A stretch of DNA of 64,000 nucleotides from Puccinia triticina (lineage: Eukaryota > Basidiomycota > Pucciniomycetes > Pucciniales > Pucciniaceae). Shown piece after piece: positions 31,620 through 41,825 of the stretch (its first letter is position 1; each line of letters opens with the position of its first letter). Location of the stretch: positions 744,001-808,000 of the forward strand of contig NC_070566.1 in NCBI RefSeq assembly GCF_026914185.1, in the 5' to 3' direction. The translations under genes and the position numbers were made by a program. The notes beneath the pieces were generated by a model. The model ran no database searches. It worked only from the letters and a program-made list of their open reading frames with translations, and was not told where the DNA came from.

Positions 31620-33420
31620 TTATTACATCAAGATCATTCTCATACGCGTCTGTTCAAGGTATGAGGTACCCTCCTATTGGTAACATTGGAGGGCCTGAAT
31701 CAAACAGCACCTAAAACATCATTCAAGTGATGTGCCATTGCCAGTGCTTGCTGTCAAGTAAAGAATTCCCGGCTACCAAGTTAGGCCGTTGAGGACACCC
31801 AGGAAACTTTAGAACATTCATAGTTACCATTACTGGAGCAGTATACTGCTCCCGTGAATCAGGAGATGAGATTGTTTGGTGCGATTATGAACCAGTATAA
31901 AGTAAAGGACCTGTCAGATCTTATTGCTTGGCACCACTGCACCCAATGCCTTTTACCAAACTCACCATCATCTCAGCAGTCTATGTCGCAGACCGTCCTT
32001 GCATTGGCTCAAACAACCTATATAAGATTCCGAGTGTGCTCCCTTGGACTACATCTGGCGGCCAAGTGGATCCGCAATACGCCTTACCACTGAATGTTTT
32101 TACTCTGGCCCCAATGGAATTGGGACCAAATCCTCGCTCCTGGCTGATATTTCAAGGCCAGTTATCAGCCCCATTGAAGAATGATGTGATCAATTTTTAC
32201 ACCCATGCGGCAACGTACCACGACGCACTCGATGCGCGTAGTTGAGATTTGTGTTGCGTTGTTTTGGAAGGTGTTCTGGAGGTAATTGTGAACGGGCACA
32301 TTGTTGTTGCAACTGATCCTGATACCAAAGATGTAAGTTTGGTCTAACTGCTCTCAACTGCATGTATGATTTGTCTGCCTGCTCGGATAACCTGACCTCT
32401 AAAAGGAAAACAAGTCACAATCCCACAAGTAACCCTTTTTCACAAAGGGGATTCATATGTTAAAATTTCTTTCTACAGGTATCAAGTTCCTGTTGCTCTG
32501 GCAGCTGGCTTTTGCCATGACTATTAATAAGTGTCAAGGGCAAAGCGTGAGACAAGTGGCATTGGTCCCACGTAATCAGGTGTTTGGCCATGGCCAATTG
32601 CATGTTGGCTTCTCTTGTGTATGTAGAGTTGTAAATGTTGTTAAAAAATGTCAGCGCCCGTCTCTCATGTGACGTGGTACTGATGGGTTTTGGGTGCAGT
32701 CCGCTGCGGTTATGTAGCAGCAGGCACAGATTAGGGTCCCACTATAGCTGAATAGCCAGTGGAAAGAAGTCCTACTCAACGCCGTAAGGCGGAGGGACTA
32801 GCACCCTTACGTAAGTAAGGGGACACGGCAAAAATCAGCCAAGCGCCGTTGCGTATAAGGGAAAGATCCTCTTATCTTCTAGGGTATGGGGTTATAACCC
32901 ACACCTGTACCTAAGGGAAAATACACAAAGATGGGAGGAGCTGTAAAGAAAGAAGGGTTAGTTGGATGATTGGAAACCCCACTTACTATGATTTTAGTAA
33001 GGTGTACAGGTTTGTATGGTAATAATCTGGGGGGAAAGATCCCCCCCTTTTATATTACAGGGATCAGCTCCTCCTTTGAGTCAAGGCCCAAAGGGATCCT
33101 TAACTCCAAGGAGAGGAAGGAGTCCACAGAATTCAGATGAAGGATTTACATAAATAATTATGTAATCTCTCTATTTGTATATAAATTGTTCTTAATCAGG
33201 ATAAATACACAGAGAGATAATATTATCTCTCTCTGTATGGAAAATATGTAATCAATGTGAAATAAAGTTGATTGCATACTTAAAAGAGTGTGAAAAATTA
33301 TAGTTTAATACATAATAATTGTACATATATATAAAAGGTACATCTTTAATGTATTGACAGGGAATTGAACTCATGACTTCATGTACATGAGTCAATTTCT
33401 ACTGGAGTCTTTTACCCTGG
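31620..33420. other. transposon remnants, mostly unassigned
   Basis: Contains the Pif1-like helicase fragment at 32430-32672. Otherwise AT-rich with short chance ORFs. 32700-33050 shows no clear repeat ends; I looked for Helitron-type CTRR ends and found none I could defend. Confidence 0.4.
32430..32672 (+). pseudogene. Pif1-family helicase C-terminal fragment (Helitron-like), frameshifted
   Basis: One frame has RYQVPVALA and the next has [32 protein letters not shown]. Together they match the last Pif1 helicase motifs ([26 protein letters not shown]). A one-base shift between them and the loss of the final SR show decay. Such isolated C-termini usually come from Helitron RepHel proteins, but no Rep part is visible. 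Confidence 0.7.
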
Positions 33421-33426
33421 GTTACA

Positions 33427-33534
33427 CTACAGGCAAACAGGTGACATTCCCGCACGCAGTGTCACCTGCGCAGCTACTGCGGCCACCAAAATTAGGTGAC
33501 GCTGCGCGCGGGAGCAACAGCTGTCTGCCTGTAG
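33427..33534. repeat. 108-bp palindromic element, copy 1
   Basis: Termini CTACAGGCAAACAG and CTGTCTGCCTGTAG are inverted; the inside repeats GGTGAC/GTCACC and GCGCGC blocks, so the whole can fold on itself. A second copy follows after 25 bp. Confidence 0.8.
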
Positions 33535-33559
33535 TGTTTTAAGACATGTACTTTTCACC

Positions 33560-33666
33560 CTACAGGCAAACAGGTGACGTTCCCGCACGCAGCGTCACCT
33601 GCGCAGTTACTGCGGCCACCAAATTAGGTGACGCTGCGCGCAGGAGCAACAGCTGTCTGCCTGTAG
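33560..33666. repeat. 107-bp palindromic element, copy 2
   Basis: Same sequence and orientation as copy 1 with few differences (ATT to GTT, AAAATT to AAATT). A tandem pair of foldback elements separated by 25 bp. Confidence 0.8.
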
Positions 33667-33943
33667 TGTCAGTTGTAGACACATGGACTTAGTGTCTCAG
33701 TGTCTGACAAAAAAACTGTATTTTTGTAATTTTCTTATATTATTATGTGAACTAAAATGAGACTCATAGAATAATTTAAAATCAGTGGACATTAGTGGCT
33801 GATATTGTGGAAATGTAGGCGGCGCAGCCACCTCTGTACTCTAGTGGAGGACTTCCCTTCAATTTACATGGCCGTGTAAAGTCAGATTTGGCACTTGTAA
33901 AGCCAGATTTTTACACCCTGGTTTTACACGCACTTTTCAGCGG

Positions 33944-34857
33944 TGAGGGACTCCTGTCCGTACTAGCGGTGGCAGTCGGTTGAGGGGATGTTTGCTGTTT
34001 AGGCTGCCCTCGAGGTGATGGTCCGTGAAGGTGAGCGCGGATGAGATCGGTGATAGCTTTGGGGTTAGGTGGTTTTGAGAGGTTCGCCGGGGTCTGGATC
34101 CTCGGCGGCGGTTGTTTGTTGTTGTTGAAGGGGGGGTAGGAGGTGATCTTAACGAAGAGAAAGAAGGGGGATTGCGAAAACTCTAGATGAAGAAAGATCG
34201 GCGAGCTGAGCTCGAAGGTTTGAACTCTGAAGATATGATCGATATACTCTTGATGGTCCGTATTCTGGGGATCAGAATGCCATGCCTCTCCCATCATCCA
34301 AGTTCGGCGAACTTGGACTCCGGGAGAGCCACATGTCACGTATATTTCATCATCTCCTCCGCGCGCTACGCGCGCACACACACACAACAAGCAACAGAAG
34401 CAGGAAAAGGAAACACAACACAAAGAAATGAGGAAATCACAGTGAGATGAGATAGAAGGAAAAGAGGCATGGAGAAGAAGGAAAAGCAGCAAGAAAGGAA
34501 AAGCCAGAAAACACTCAAACCAGACAAACCAAACAGAAAGAAAAGAAGCCAGAAACAAACAAGGAAATAAACCCACAGCAGGTGCTGTGTTAGGACCAAG
34601 AAAGATGAAGAGGCTGGGAAACTGAGAAAGAAAGGAAATGGGAAAAAAGTGTTGAAAAGGGGGGAGTAGAAAGAGAGAAGGGGGAGGGGAAGATCTTGAA
34701 GATAGAGCCAGTTGAAAGTAAGAAGGTGATGGAGAGGGATCTTGAGGTTTGACGGTGGATTCTTGAGTCTTGAAGCGTGAGAGGGAAGTTGAGTCTTGAT
34801 GATCTTGCTGGCGGCGGAGATGTTCCTGACTAGCTGGCCACGAGAGGGGCCACCACA
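33944..34857 (-). repeat. gypsy-1 3' LTR, 914 bp
   Basis: Plus-strand TGAGGGACTCC to GCCACCACA; in element sense it begins TGTGGTGGCC and ends GTCCCTCA. It contains the CG-rich GCGCGCTACGCGCGC palindrome and the CCAAGTTCGGCGAACTTGGA palindrome at about 34300-34317. Confidence 0.95.
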
Positions 34858-34871
34858 TCCACCCACCACTT

Positions 34872-34891
34872 GGAGTCTGTCCCCAGACTCC
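34872..34891 (-). other. conserved hairpin near the polypurine tract of gypsy-1
   Basis: GGAGTCTG and CAGACTCC form an 8-bp stem around a four-base loop that reads GGGA in element sense (GNRA class). The equivalent place of gypsy-3 has GCAGTCTG/TAGACTGC with the same loop. Confidence 0.6.
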
Positions 34892-35034
34892 TTCGACGTT
34901 CGGTGCGGCCAAAAGTAAGAAGAGGAAACTGGAAAGGAAACCAGAACAAAGGTCCCACGGATGGCTCACGAAGTGGCGACGTAATGCTTACAACGGTGTA
35001 GAGATACCCTAAGGTGCATACTAAGGAGGGGGAC

Positions 35035-38000
35035 TTACTTTTGGTCAGTAATGCCCCCGCGCGGAAAGTACCGCTTGACCTGATCCGCCGCAAACCGGCG
35101 CTTGAGTTCTGTTCCATCGAGCTCAGAGAGAACGTACGAACCCCCTTGAACCTGCTTGACCACGCGGTAAGGGCCGTTCCACTTGTGGGCAAAGAGCTGC
35201 CCCCACTGAACCTCGAGTGATCGATTGTATGCGAGGACGAGGTCGCCAGCCGAAAGCGGGGCACGGAACCGACCAGAATTCTTGTCTTCCCAGTACCGAA
35301 CAGACTCTCCGCGCGCCTTCATCATGCGCTCGTAAGCCAACGCCCGAGTCTCTTCGCTTCTTACCAGCTGCTTGGACCGCGCGACCAACAGATCCTCCGT
35401 GCTGCGAACCTCCTCCCAGTCCACGCCCAAATAAGACTCAATGTCGAGATCAATAGGCAGCGCTGCTCGCTGGCCGAACACTAGCTCATACGGAGAATAT
35501 CCCGTCGTACGCTTAGTTGAGATCCGATCGGCGAAAAGCACCAGAGGCAGAAATTTTCGGCAGTTCTTGCCTGATTCGCCTGCCAACTTGACTAATGCCG
35601 CTTTAAGAGGGCCGTGTCCTCGCTCGACCATGCCCTGACCTTCGGGGTAGTAAGGCGTGGAGACTCGATGCTGACCTGGCAACGAACGCAGCATATCCGC
35701 TAGGGCCCCGCCAAATTCTGAGCCACCGTCTGTCGAATAGGAACGAGCTAGCCCATAGCGCATGATCCAGTGTTCTTGAAGGAATGCCGCCACAGCTTCG
35801 GAAGTGAGATTATTCAGAAACTTTGCCTCAACCCATCCGGAGAAATCGTCCCGAGCAACAATCAAATACTTGGCGCCTCCAGCTTTGATGTGCACGGCAT
35901 CCATTGCCACGCGGCCAAACACCGTCTCTTCGCCCGTCGGGTACCGTGGCTCCAGGGGGCGCTTCAGATCCCTCTTTTGACACGCCTCGCAGCTCTGGCA
36001 CCATCTGGCGACAGCCTGTTTCAATGATGGCCACCAGAAACGATCCGCTACTCGGCGATAAGTCTCGGCGACGCCTCGGTGGCCTAGATCTTCATGGAGC
36101 TTGCCCAAAATCTCGTCCTGCTTGAGGGGTAGAGTGACAACAATTCGTGGAAGAGGGCTTCCGCGCTTCATCAAGCGCCCCGCCTGCACAAAGAATTCTG
36201 CCGACTTGCGCTTTAGTGCTTGATATGTCTTGGGGTCCATGCCTTCAGGGCGAGTCAAAGTCGTCAGGTAATCTTCTAGCTGCCGCCAGAACCCTTCCTG
36301 GTATCCGTTGTATACTGGTTCGGAGCAGGTCGAGTAGGAATGCAGCGGCCTCACGTGTGGTGAATCTTCGTCGAAGTCAAAGCTCGGCGGATCAGAGTCC
36401 TCATCGCCCTGCGGCCGTCGAGAAAGTCCGTCAGGCATAGTAAAAGACTTGCCGGGGCGATGGACGATATCAAACGAAAAGAGTTGAATGAAAGAGACCC
36501 AGCGTGTCATTGGCGCGTTGGGTAGACTGGGGGCGTTAATCATTTGGATGAGCGACTGGGCGTCAACTTGCAGCTCAAAGTGCTGGCCCCATAAGACCGT
36601 CTGAAGTTTCTTGAGAATTCGTGCCACACCGCATAGCTCGAGCTTTGATTGTGAATACCGCGACTCGACATCCGAGAAAAGCAAAGATTCGTAAAGAGCT
36701 GGCCGGTCAAAACCATTCGCGTCCTCTTGCGTAAGAACCGCTCCAGTAGCGTGAAAACTAGAATCAACCGCCAGTTTAATCTTTCCAGCGTCAGGCCCAT
36801 AGTCGATCTTCACTAGGACAATGTCCCTGCCCACGCAGACCTTGAGCGCCTCAAACGCCGCCTCGCAATCCGCCGACCAAACAAAGTCCGCGTCTTTGCG
36901 CGTCAGACGTCGAACAGGAACACAGATTTGGGAGAGGGAGGGGATGAAAATGCGAACATACACCACCACGCCTAAGAAACCCCGAACCTCGGTAGCATTG
37001 ACTGGAGTCGGCCACGAGAGTATTTTATTGACTTTACTCTTTGCCATCCGCCGTCCCTCCTTGCACACAACATGCCCGACGATCTCAAGAGCGGGGACGC
37101 ACGCCGCTAGTTTTGATGCCGATACAGTCAAACCTGACTCCTCAATTCGAAAGAGAATCCGCTCCAGCGTCTCTGCATATTCCCAAATGAAACGCCGAAT
37201 ACCAGAGTGCCAAGGAAGGAGCTTGTTGTTGTAATCCGAAACGGGGCCCTTGATGCCCCCATCGTCGATGAAAATGCCTGCGTGGTCCGGAATCTCCTCC
37301 TGCAGGATCCACATCATCTGCGCTTGGTAGACGGCAACTGAATTAGTAGCACCCTGCGGAAGACGCGTGAGCTGGAACCTGCCCAATGGGGTTTCAAAAG
37401 TGGTCAGAGGTCGAGAGATCGGATCTAGCGCACGCTCGTCGTAGCCACCCATGATGTCGCCAAGCCCGTAGCATGCACGCCCTGAAAATGACTCCACAAA
37501 CTCTTCGGTGGCCGGTGGCACGCCCGCATCCTTGACCGTGACTTTATTTAGAGGCTGAAGATCATGGACAATCCGAAGTTTGCCGTTGCCTTTGAGGACA
37601 CAGAAGACCGGACTTGAGTATGAGGAAGTTGACTGCTCGTATAGGCCGGTACGGACTCGCTCTCTGATCAGCTTGGTATACTCTTCAAGCTTTGCGGCCG
37701 GAATTGGGATTTTGCGCTTCTGCCAGGGTTCGTGTTCAATGACCGGAATGACGTAGGGCAGCCCGTAAGAGTCTTTCAACAGCCCGCGCTCCCCTTCGTT
37801 GAAAGCGATGGCCCCGTTGCGCTCCGCAAGAACATTCTTGATGAGATTAAGCTCGTCCGGATACAACCAGCCCTCGGGCCCAAAATTGACTACCAAGAGA
37901 CGCTCCGCCGTAACTCTTCCTTTGGGAACAAAGGGCCCCGCCAACGAGCGGGACAGTCCCTGATACGGATCACGAGAAAGGGGAGGCCGTTGCAGCGGCG

Positions 38001-39371
38001 GATTGAGTCCCTGCGGCATTGGCACATTGACGGGCTTGATCTTGCGCGCGACCGGCTTGTACTTGGCTGCGAACACCAAGTACTCTCCGCTCCTCCAGGC
38101 ATCTAGAAGTGTGGCCTGGGCACGATAACTGAGACCACACTGGAGCAGGCTCCACGTCCGTAGCTCGGCCGGTTCCTCGAAAGCCGCTTTATCTGCATAA
38201 GACAAACCAGATGGCGGGGCGAGGCTCACGAGTGTGGCACAAGGTATTGCTTTGACAACGTTGTGGGTATCTACCCCCGGAGGTGCACATTGGGAGGAAC
38301 TTACTTTTACCTCTCCCAGCCTCCGCGCCATCCTGAACTCCACCATGCCGCCCTCGCAGTCCACCCAATGAGAATCTAGTTTAGACTCCTTGCGGAGTGA
38401 TGAGTCGCCAGAAGGGATAGAAACACCATTCGCCGGAGACGAGGCCCTCCTGAGTCGGAACGGGGGTAGTGCCTCCTCCCGGAGGTCATCTTGACGCAGA
38501 GTTGTACCATCTACAGTGGTGACAGAAGAAAGGGGTCCTTGGAGGCTCACGACAGTGGCACGCGGTAGAGTTTTTGACATTGACGTGGCATCTAGCCCGG
38601 AGGTGCATGATTGGAGAGAACTTACTTTTACCTCTCCCAGCCTCCGCAAAGTCCCTGGATCCTCCTCAAACGCCCGAGCCTTCGTAGATAGAGAAAGTAG
38701 TTTACCCTCATTGCGGAGGATCCTTAGTTTACCCTCGTCGCGGAGGTAGTGAAGTTTATCCTCATTGCGGAGGGTCTCGATAGACGGAACTAGATTAGCC
38801 TCGTTGCAGAGAGTCTCAATGGACCGGGTTAGTTTATTCTCTTCCCGGAGACGAGAATTGATGCGTAGTTTATTCTCATCGCGGAGACGACGATGATGAA
38901 GCGAAAAGTTGCCTAGACTGGAAGACAAACAAGGATCCGACGAGTCGCTCACATGTGTGGCCAGAGGTAATGTTTTTGACAAGACGGTAGAGTCTACCCG
39001 GGGATGCATACCATGGAGGGGACTTACTTCTACACTTTGTGCCCCCGCGGGAACCCCATGATGCCACCCACCATTTGCGCTCGACGCGAGCGCCCGGCGA
39101 ATCCTTTTTGCCGGATCGAGTGAGAAAGATTCAGGAAGTAGCGGAAACGGAGACCGAAATGGCGGAAGGTTGGTGTTTTTTATTGGTTTTCGATTTTGTG
39201 GATGTTTTTGACTTTTAACGTTTTCGACAGGCGAGATAGAAGAAGCAGACCGAACCGAAGAAAGAAAGCAAACGCTACCGTGGGCCTCTGAGGGGTGAGT
39301 TGGTTTCCCGGACAGCATGCGAGGCCCTAGATTATTGCTGCCGGACAACAAGCCAACTCCACTCATAAAAA
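35035..39371 (-). CDS. gypsy-1 pol: linker, reverse transcriptase, RNase H, integrase
   Basis: Read in the -1 frame after the slippery site; the open frame itself extends upstream to 39465 inside gag. About 450 residues of linker come first, with repeated L-R-(N/D/E)-E-x-KL motifs. Then RT: SSPVFCVLKGNGKLRIVHDL, YGLGDIMGGYDE, and a catalytic box GIFIDDGGIKG near 37265 (Ile in place of the usual Tyr-x, both Asp present). RNase H begins LAVDSSFHATGAV. Integrase: LHEDLGHRGVAETY with CQSCEACQKR (HHCC), MDAVHI, STDGGSEFGG and GQGMVERGHG (D, D, E present). The C-terminus has a GPYRVV-type motif (WNGPYRVVKQVQGGSYVL) but no clear chromodomain. The frame ends at 35035, 180 bp before the 3' LTR. Confidence 0.92.
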
Positions 39372-41534
39372 AGAGAGATGCTCCTCCCCCTCGGGCAACT
39401 CCATGACGCGCCCGCAGTGAGTGAGAACAGCCTTTCGCCCGTGTGCCGGAAATTCCCGCTCCCACCGGCCTTTTTCGATGGGACAGAGCGAGAACTCAAT
39501 GTTCCGTCCTTCAGAATCGGGGAGGATGATCCGCTCTCCTGCCGTGGGAGAGAACAAGAGCGTTGCCTCGAAATCCATAAGGAACGGCCGGCCTAGGATG
39601 AAAGGGCTGTCTTGACGGGTAATCCAGAAGTGGCAGTAGCCCACGATGCTCTTGCCCACTCGAACCGGAACGTCCTCAGCAACCCCAATCAACTCGCAGG
39701 CCTGGTTGTTGATGCCGTAGACCGCAGAGCTGAAGTTGACGCGCGGCGTCAAGTTGAATTGATTCGCCATACTGTCGGATATGATATTCAGCTGCGAACC
39801 CGAGTCGATCAGCGGAGAGCCCGCGCTCTCCCCTGCTCCAATAAGACAAGTGAGATAGCCCAGTGGGCAGGAGTAGAGACAGGGGTTCACCTCCGATTCT
39901 CTAAACTCCCGGCCTTCCGCCAAAGTGCCCGAGTGCACTTTCAGTTCTTCTGGGCCCACCTCCACGCGGCGCCGTGAGACCCATTTCTTAACACCGTCTG
40001 ATACTGCCGGGGAAACTGAGCAAATCTCAGCAACAGTTGTCGAAACTGGGAGGTCAAAAATCTTCTTGACGAAACCCTCGACAGCGTCCGGATGGTCTCG
40101 TGAGACGTCTCGCTCGAAACGGACCTTGGGTTGAGAGCTCGTGACTTTAGGCGGCGTTGCTGGCCTGCTGGGAGTGCCTTTTGGCGTAGAAGACCTGGGA
40201 TCGGGATCGTTCATGATCCGATCGAAAAGCTCCTGCTCTTCCGCTGGTTCCGACTCGCTGGGACCGCTAGGAGCAGTCGCCGGCTTCCGTAGCTGTCGTT
40301 TTACCTGAGAGGGCGGTGCCAAAGGAGCCTTATACGGCCTAGACTCCTCGTGCCGCTTCTTCCCAGCTGCTTCCGACTCGTAACTGCCCGAGAATGATTG
40401 GGATGAAACCGCTGGGGGGTACCACTGCTCTAGAGACCCGCAGCTGGCCTTGAACTCCACAGAGGCGGAGTGAGTCGACGAACGTGGTCCAGGAGACTGG
40501 GGACGAGAGCTCGACGACTGATTCGGTTGAAACGACGCCACTACGTGGCGGATTGGGTGAGTACGATCGAACGGGATGAGCGCCCCGTTGGGCAAAAAGA
40601 AGTTGTTGCCCTTCTTCTCAACTAGCCCTGCGTCCTGATCTTTCTGCAGCTCGGCGCAGCGCAAGGTCCCGTGATTTTCGCGGTGACAGTAGTAGCAAAT
40701 CATTGGCCCACGGTCGGCCGATGTTCCCGATTTTCCGCCCCCCTGCTTCATGTACTGTTCAAAAGCCTTGAACATCCTCGTGAGTTCGTCCACGGAGGCT
40801 TCAGGCTTAGAGTCGGAAGAGGATGCTGTGGGGCGCTTGTCGGACCCCATCTTCTTCATGATTTCGTTCGCCTCCTGAAAGGGCGACGAGACGGGGGCTG
40901 CCGATCGAGTGTCTTCGAATGTGAGTGAAATTTGACCCTTCATGACAGTATCAATTGCGGCGCGAAGTACCGCAAAAGCCGGAAGCCGTGCGCGATTGTC
41001 AGTTGTGACCACCAAAGTATTGTCCTTGATCATTTGATCTCGGATCCGGCCCTGGAAACCCTCAGAGAACGCCTGATAGAACGCCTTCTTGAGCTCCTCA
41101 GCCGAATCGACGTGACCCTTAGATACCAAGTAGGCCTGAATTGGATCCCAGGCCTTGCGGAACCCGTGGTAATCCGATAACGACGACACCCCGCCCTTTT
41201 TCACCCAAGAGTCGACCAGACTAGTGATGTCCCTTTCGGTAAACAACGCTTTGTCGACATCGACCCAGTAACTCAGCATCGCCGCTTTGAGTTTGGTCCA
41301 GTCGGGAGGCTTGTAACCATCGAGAGTTGCGAGGATTGTTCTCGTCTCTCCCGTCTCCACAAAGGCCCCGATCTGGCGGGCCTTGTCATAGTCCGACGCC
41401 CCATCCAGCTCCGCCGCGAGCTCGTAGTCGTCCAGGAATTGCTCCACGTCGGAGCCCGCAAACTTCAAGCTCTTGTCTTGCGGCTTGATCTTGATCATCC
41501 TCCCGCGAGGGGGATCGGGGTTGAGGTCGGCCAT
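39363..41534 (-). CDS. gypsy-1 gag-protease
   Basis: 723 residues, start MADLNPDPPRGRM. The capsid-like region (about 30-230) has VEQFLDDYELAAELDGASD and FRKAWDPIQAYL. A zinc knuckle CYYCHRENHGTLRC is near residue 278. A long Ser/Pro-rich basic segment follows. The aspartic protease SPLIDSGSQLNIISD is near residue 576 (catalytic DSG), with FILGRPFL as the later flap/ILG motif. The stop TGA at 39363-39365 directly follows the slippery heptamer, so protease is made with Gag and pol by frameshift. Gypsy-3 encodes a close relative of the N-terminal part. Confidence 0.93.
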   Translation of the reverse strand: MADLNPDPPRGRMIKIKPQDKSLKFAGSDVEQFLDDYELAAELDGASDYDKARQIGAFVETGETRTILATLDGYKPPDWTKLKAAMLSYWVDVDKALFTERDITSLVDSWVKKGGVSSLSDYHGFRKAWDPIQAYLVSKGHVDSAEELKKAFYQAFSEGFQGRIRDQMIKDNTLVVTTDNRARLPAFAVLRAAIDTVMKGQISLTFEDTRSAAPVSSPFQEANEIMKKMGSDKRPTASSSDSKPEASVDELTRMFKAFEQYMKQGGGKSGTSADRGPMICYYCHRENHGTLRCAELQKDQDAGLVEKKGNNFFLPNGALIPFDRTHPIRHVVASFQPNQSSSSRPQSPGPRSSTHSASVEFKASCGSLEQWYPPAVSSQSFSGSYESEAAGKKRHEESRPYKAPLAPPSQVKRQLRKPATAPSGPSESEPAEEQELFDRIMNDPDPRSSTPKGTPSRPATPPKVTSSQPKVRFERDVSRDHPDAVEGFVKKIFDLPVSTTVAEICSVSPAVSDGVKKWVSRRRVEVGPEELKVHSGTLAEGREFRESEVNPCLYSCPLGYLTCLIGAGESAGSPLIDSGSQLNIISDSMANQFNLTPRVNFSSAVYGINNQACELIGVAEDVPVRVGKSIVGYCHFWITRQDSPFILGRPFLMDFEATLLFSPTAGERIILPDSEGRNIEFSLCPIEKGRWEREFPAHGRKAVLTHCGRVMELPEGEEHLSFL
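39366..39372 (-). promoter_or_regulatory. -1 programmed frameshift site U UUU UUA
   Basis: In the gag frame the codons are TCT TTT TTA TGA. The heptamer T TTT TTA is in the exact X XXY YYZ phase, the stop follows at once, and the pol frame (-1) is open from 39465 across this point, continuing FFMSGVGLLSG. This is the same heptamer class used by lentiviral gag-pol. No obvious strong pseudoknot was checked downstream. Confidence 0.88.
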
Positions 41535-41773
41535 CGTAAACAGAGCCTATGGGAAAAAAAGATTGGATATCGAGGATGGCTCACGGAGTGGCTAGGTTGT
41601 TTTGACAATGTAGAAACCTCTGAGGTGCAACTGAGTTGGAGGGGACTTACTTCTACCTCTCCTATGCCCCGCTGCTGAACACCAAAAAAAAAAAAAAAGA
41701 AAAAAAAAAAGAAAAAGGGATCCGAAAGAAAATATGGCAAATTATAACCGCCAAACGGCCTCAAAACCACAGT

Positions 41774-41823
41774 CGAGACTGTAAATCTTGAGGTCGCTGG
41801 TTCGATCCCGGCTCGGGGGACCA
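41774..41823 (-). other. gypsy-1 primer-binding site: 50-nt match to mature tRNA-Tyr 3' part
   Basis: The plus strand reads as tRNA positions 27-76: anticodon stem CGAGA, loop CTGTAAA (GTA anticodon), TCTTG, AGGTC, T-arm GCTGG-TTCGATC-CCGGC, acceptor TCGGGGG and ACCA. The element RNA is the complement. It begins two bases inside the 5' LTR. A usual primer site is about 18 nt. CCA is not gene-encoded in eukaryotes and no tRNA intron is present, so the sequence came from mature tRNA. Confidence 0.9.
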
Positions 41824-41825
41824 AA

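Noticed and set aside
34000..34969. 352-residue minus-strand ORF over the gypsy-1 3' LTR
   Set aside because: It lies in LTR sequence (repeated at 41742-42458), is Phe/Leu/Ser-rich from pyrimidine tracts and has no domain.
41774..41823. A tRNA-Tyr gene 3' part on the plus strand
   Set aside because: It carries the untemplated CCA, lacks its 5' half and sits two bases inside the LTR in both elements, so it is a primer-binding site on the minus strand.
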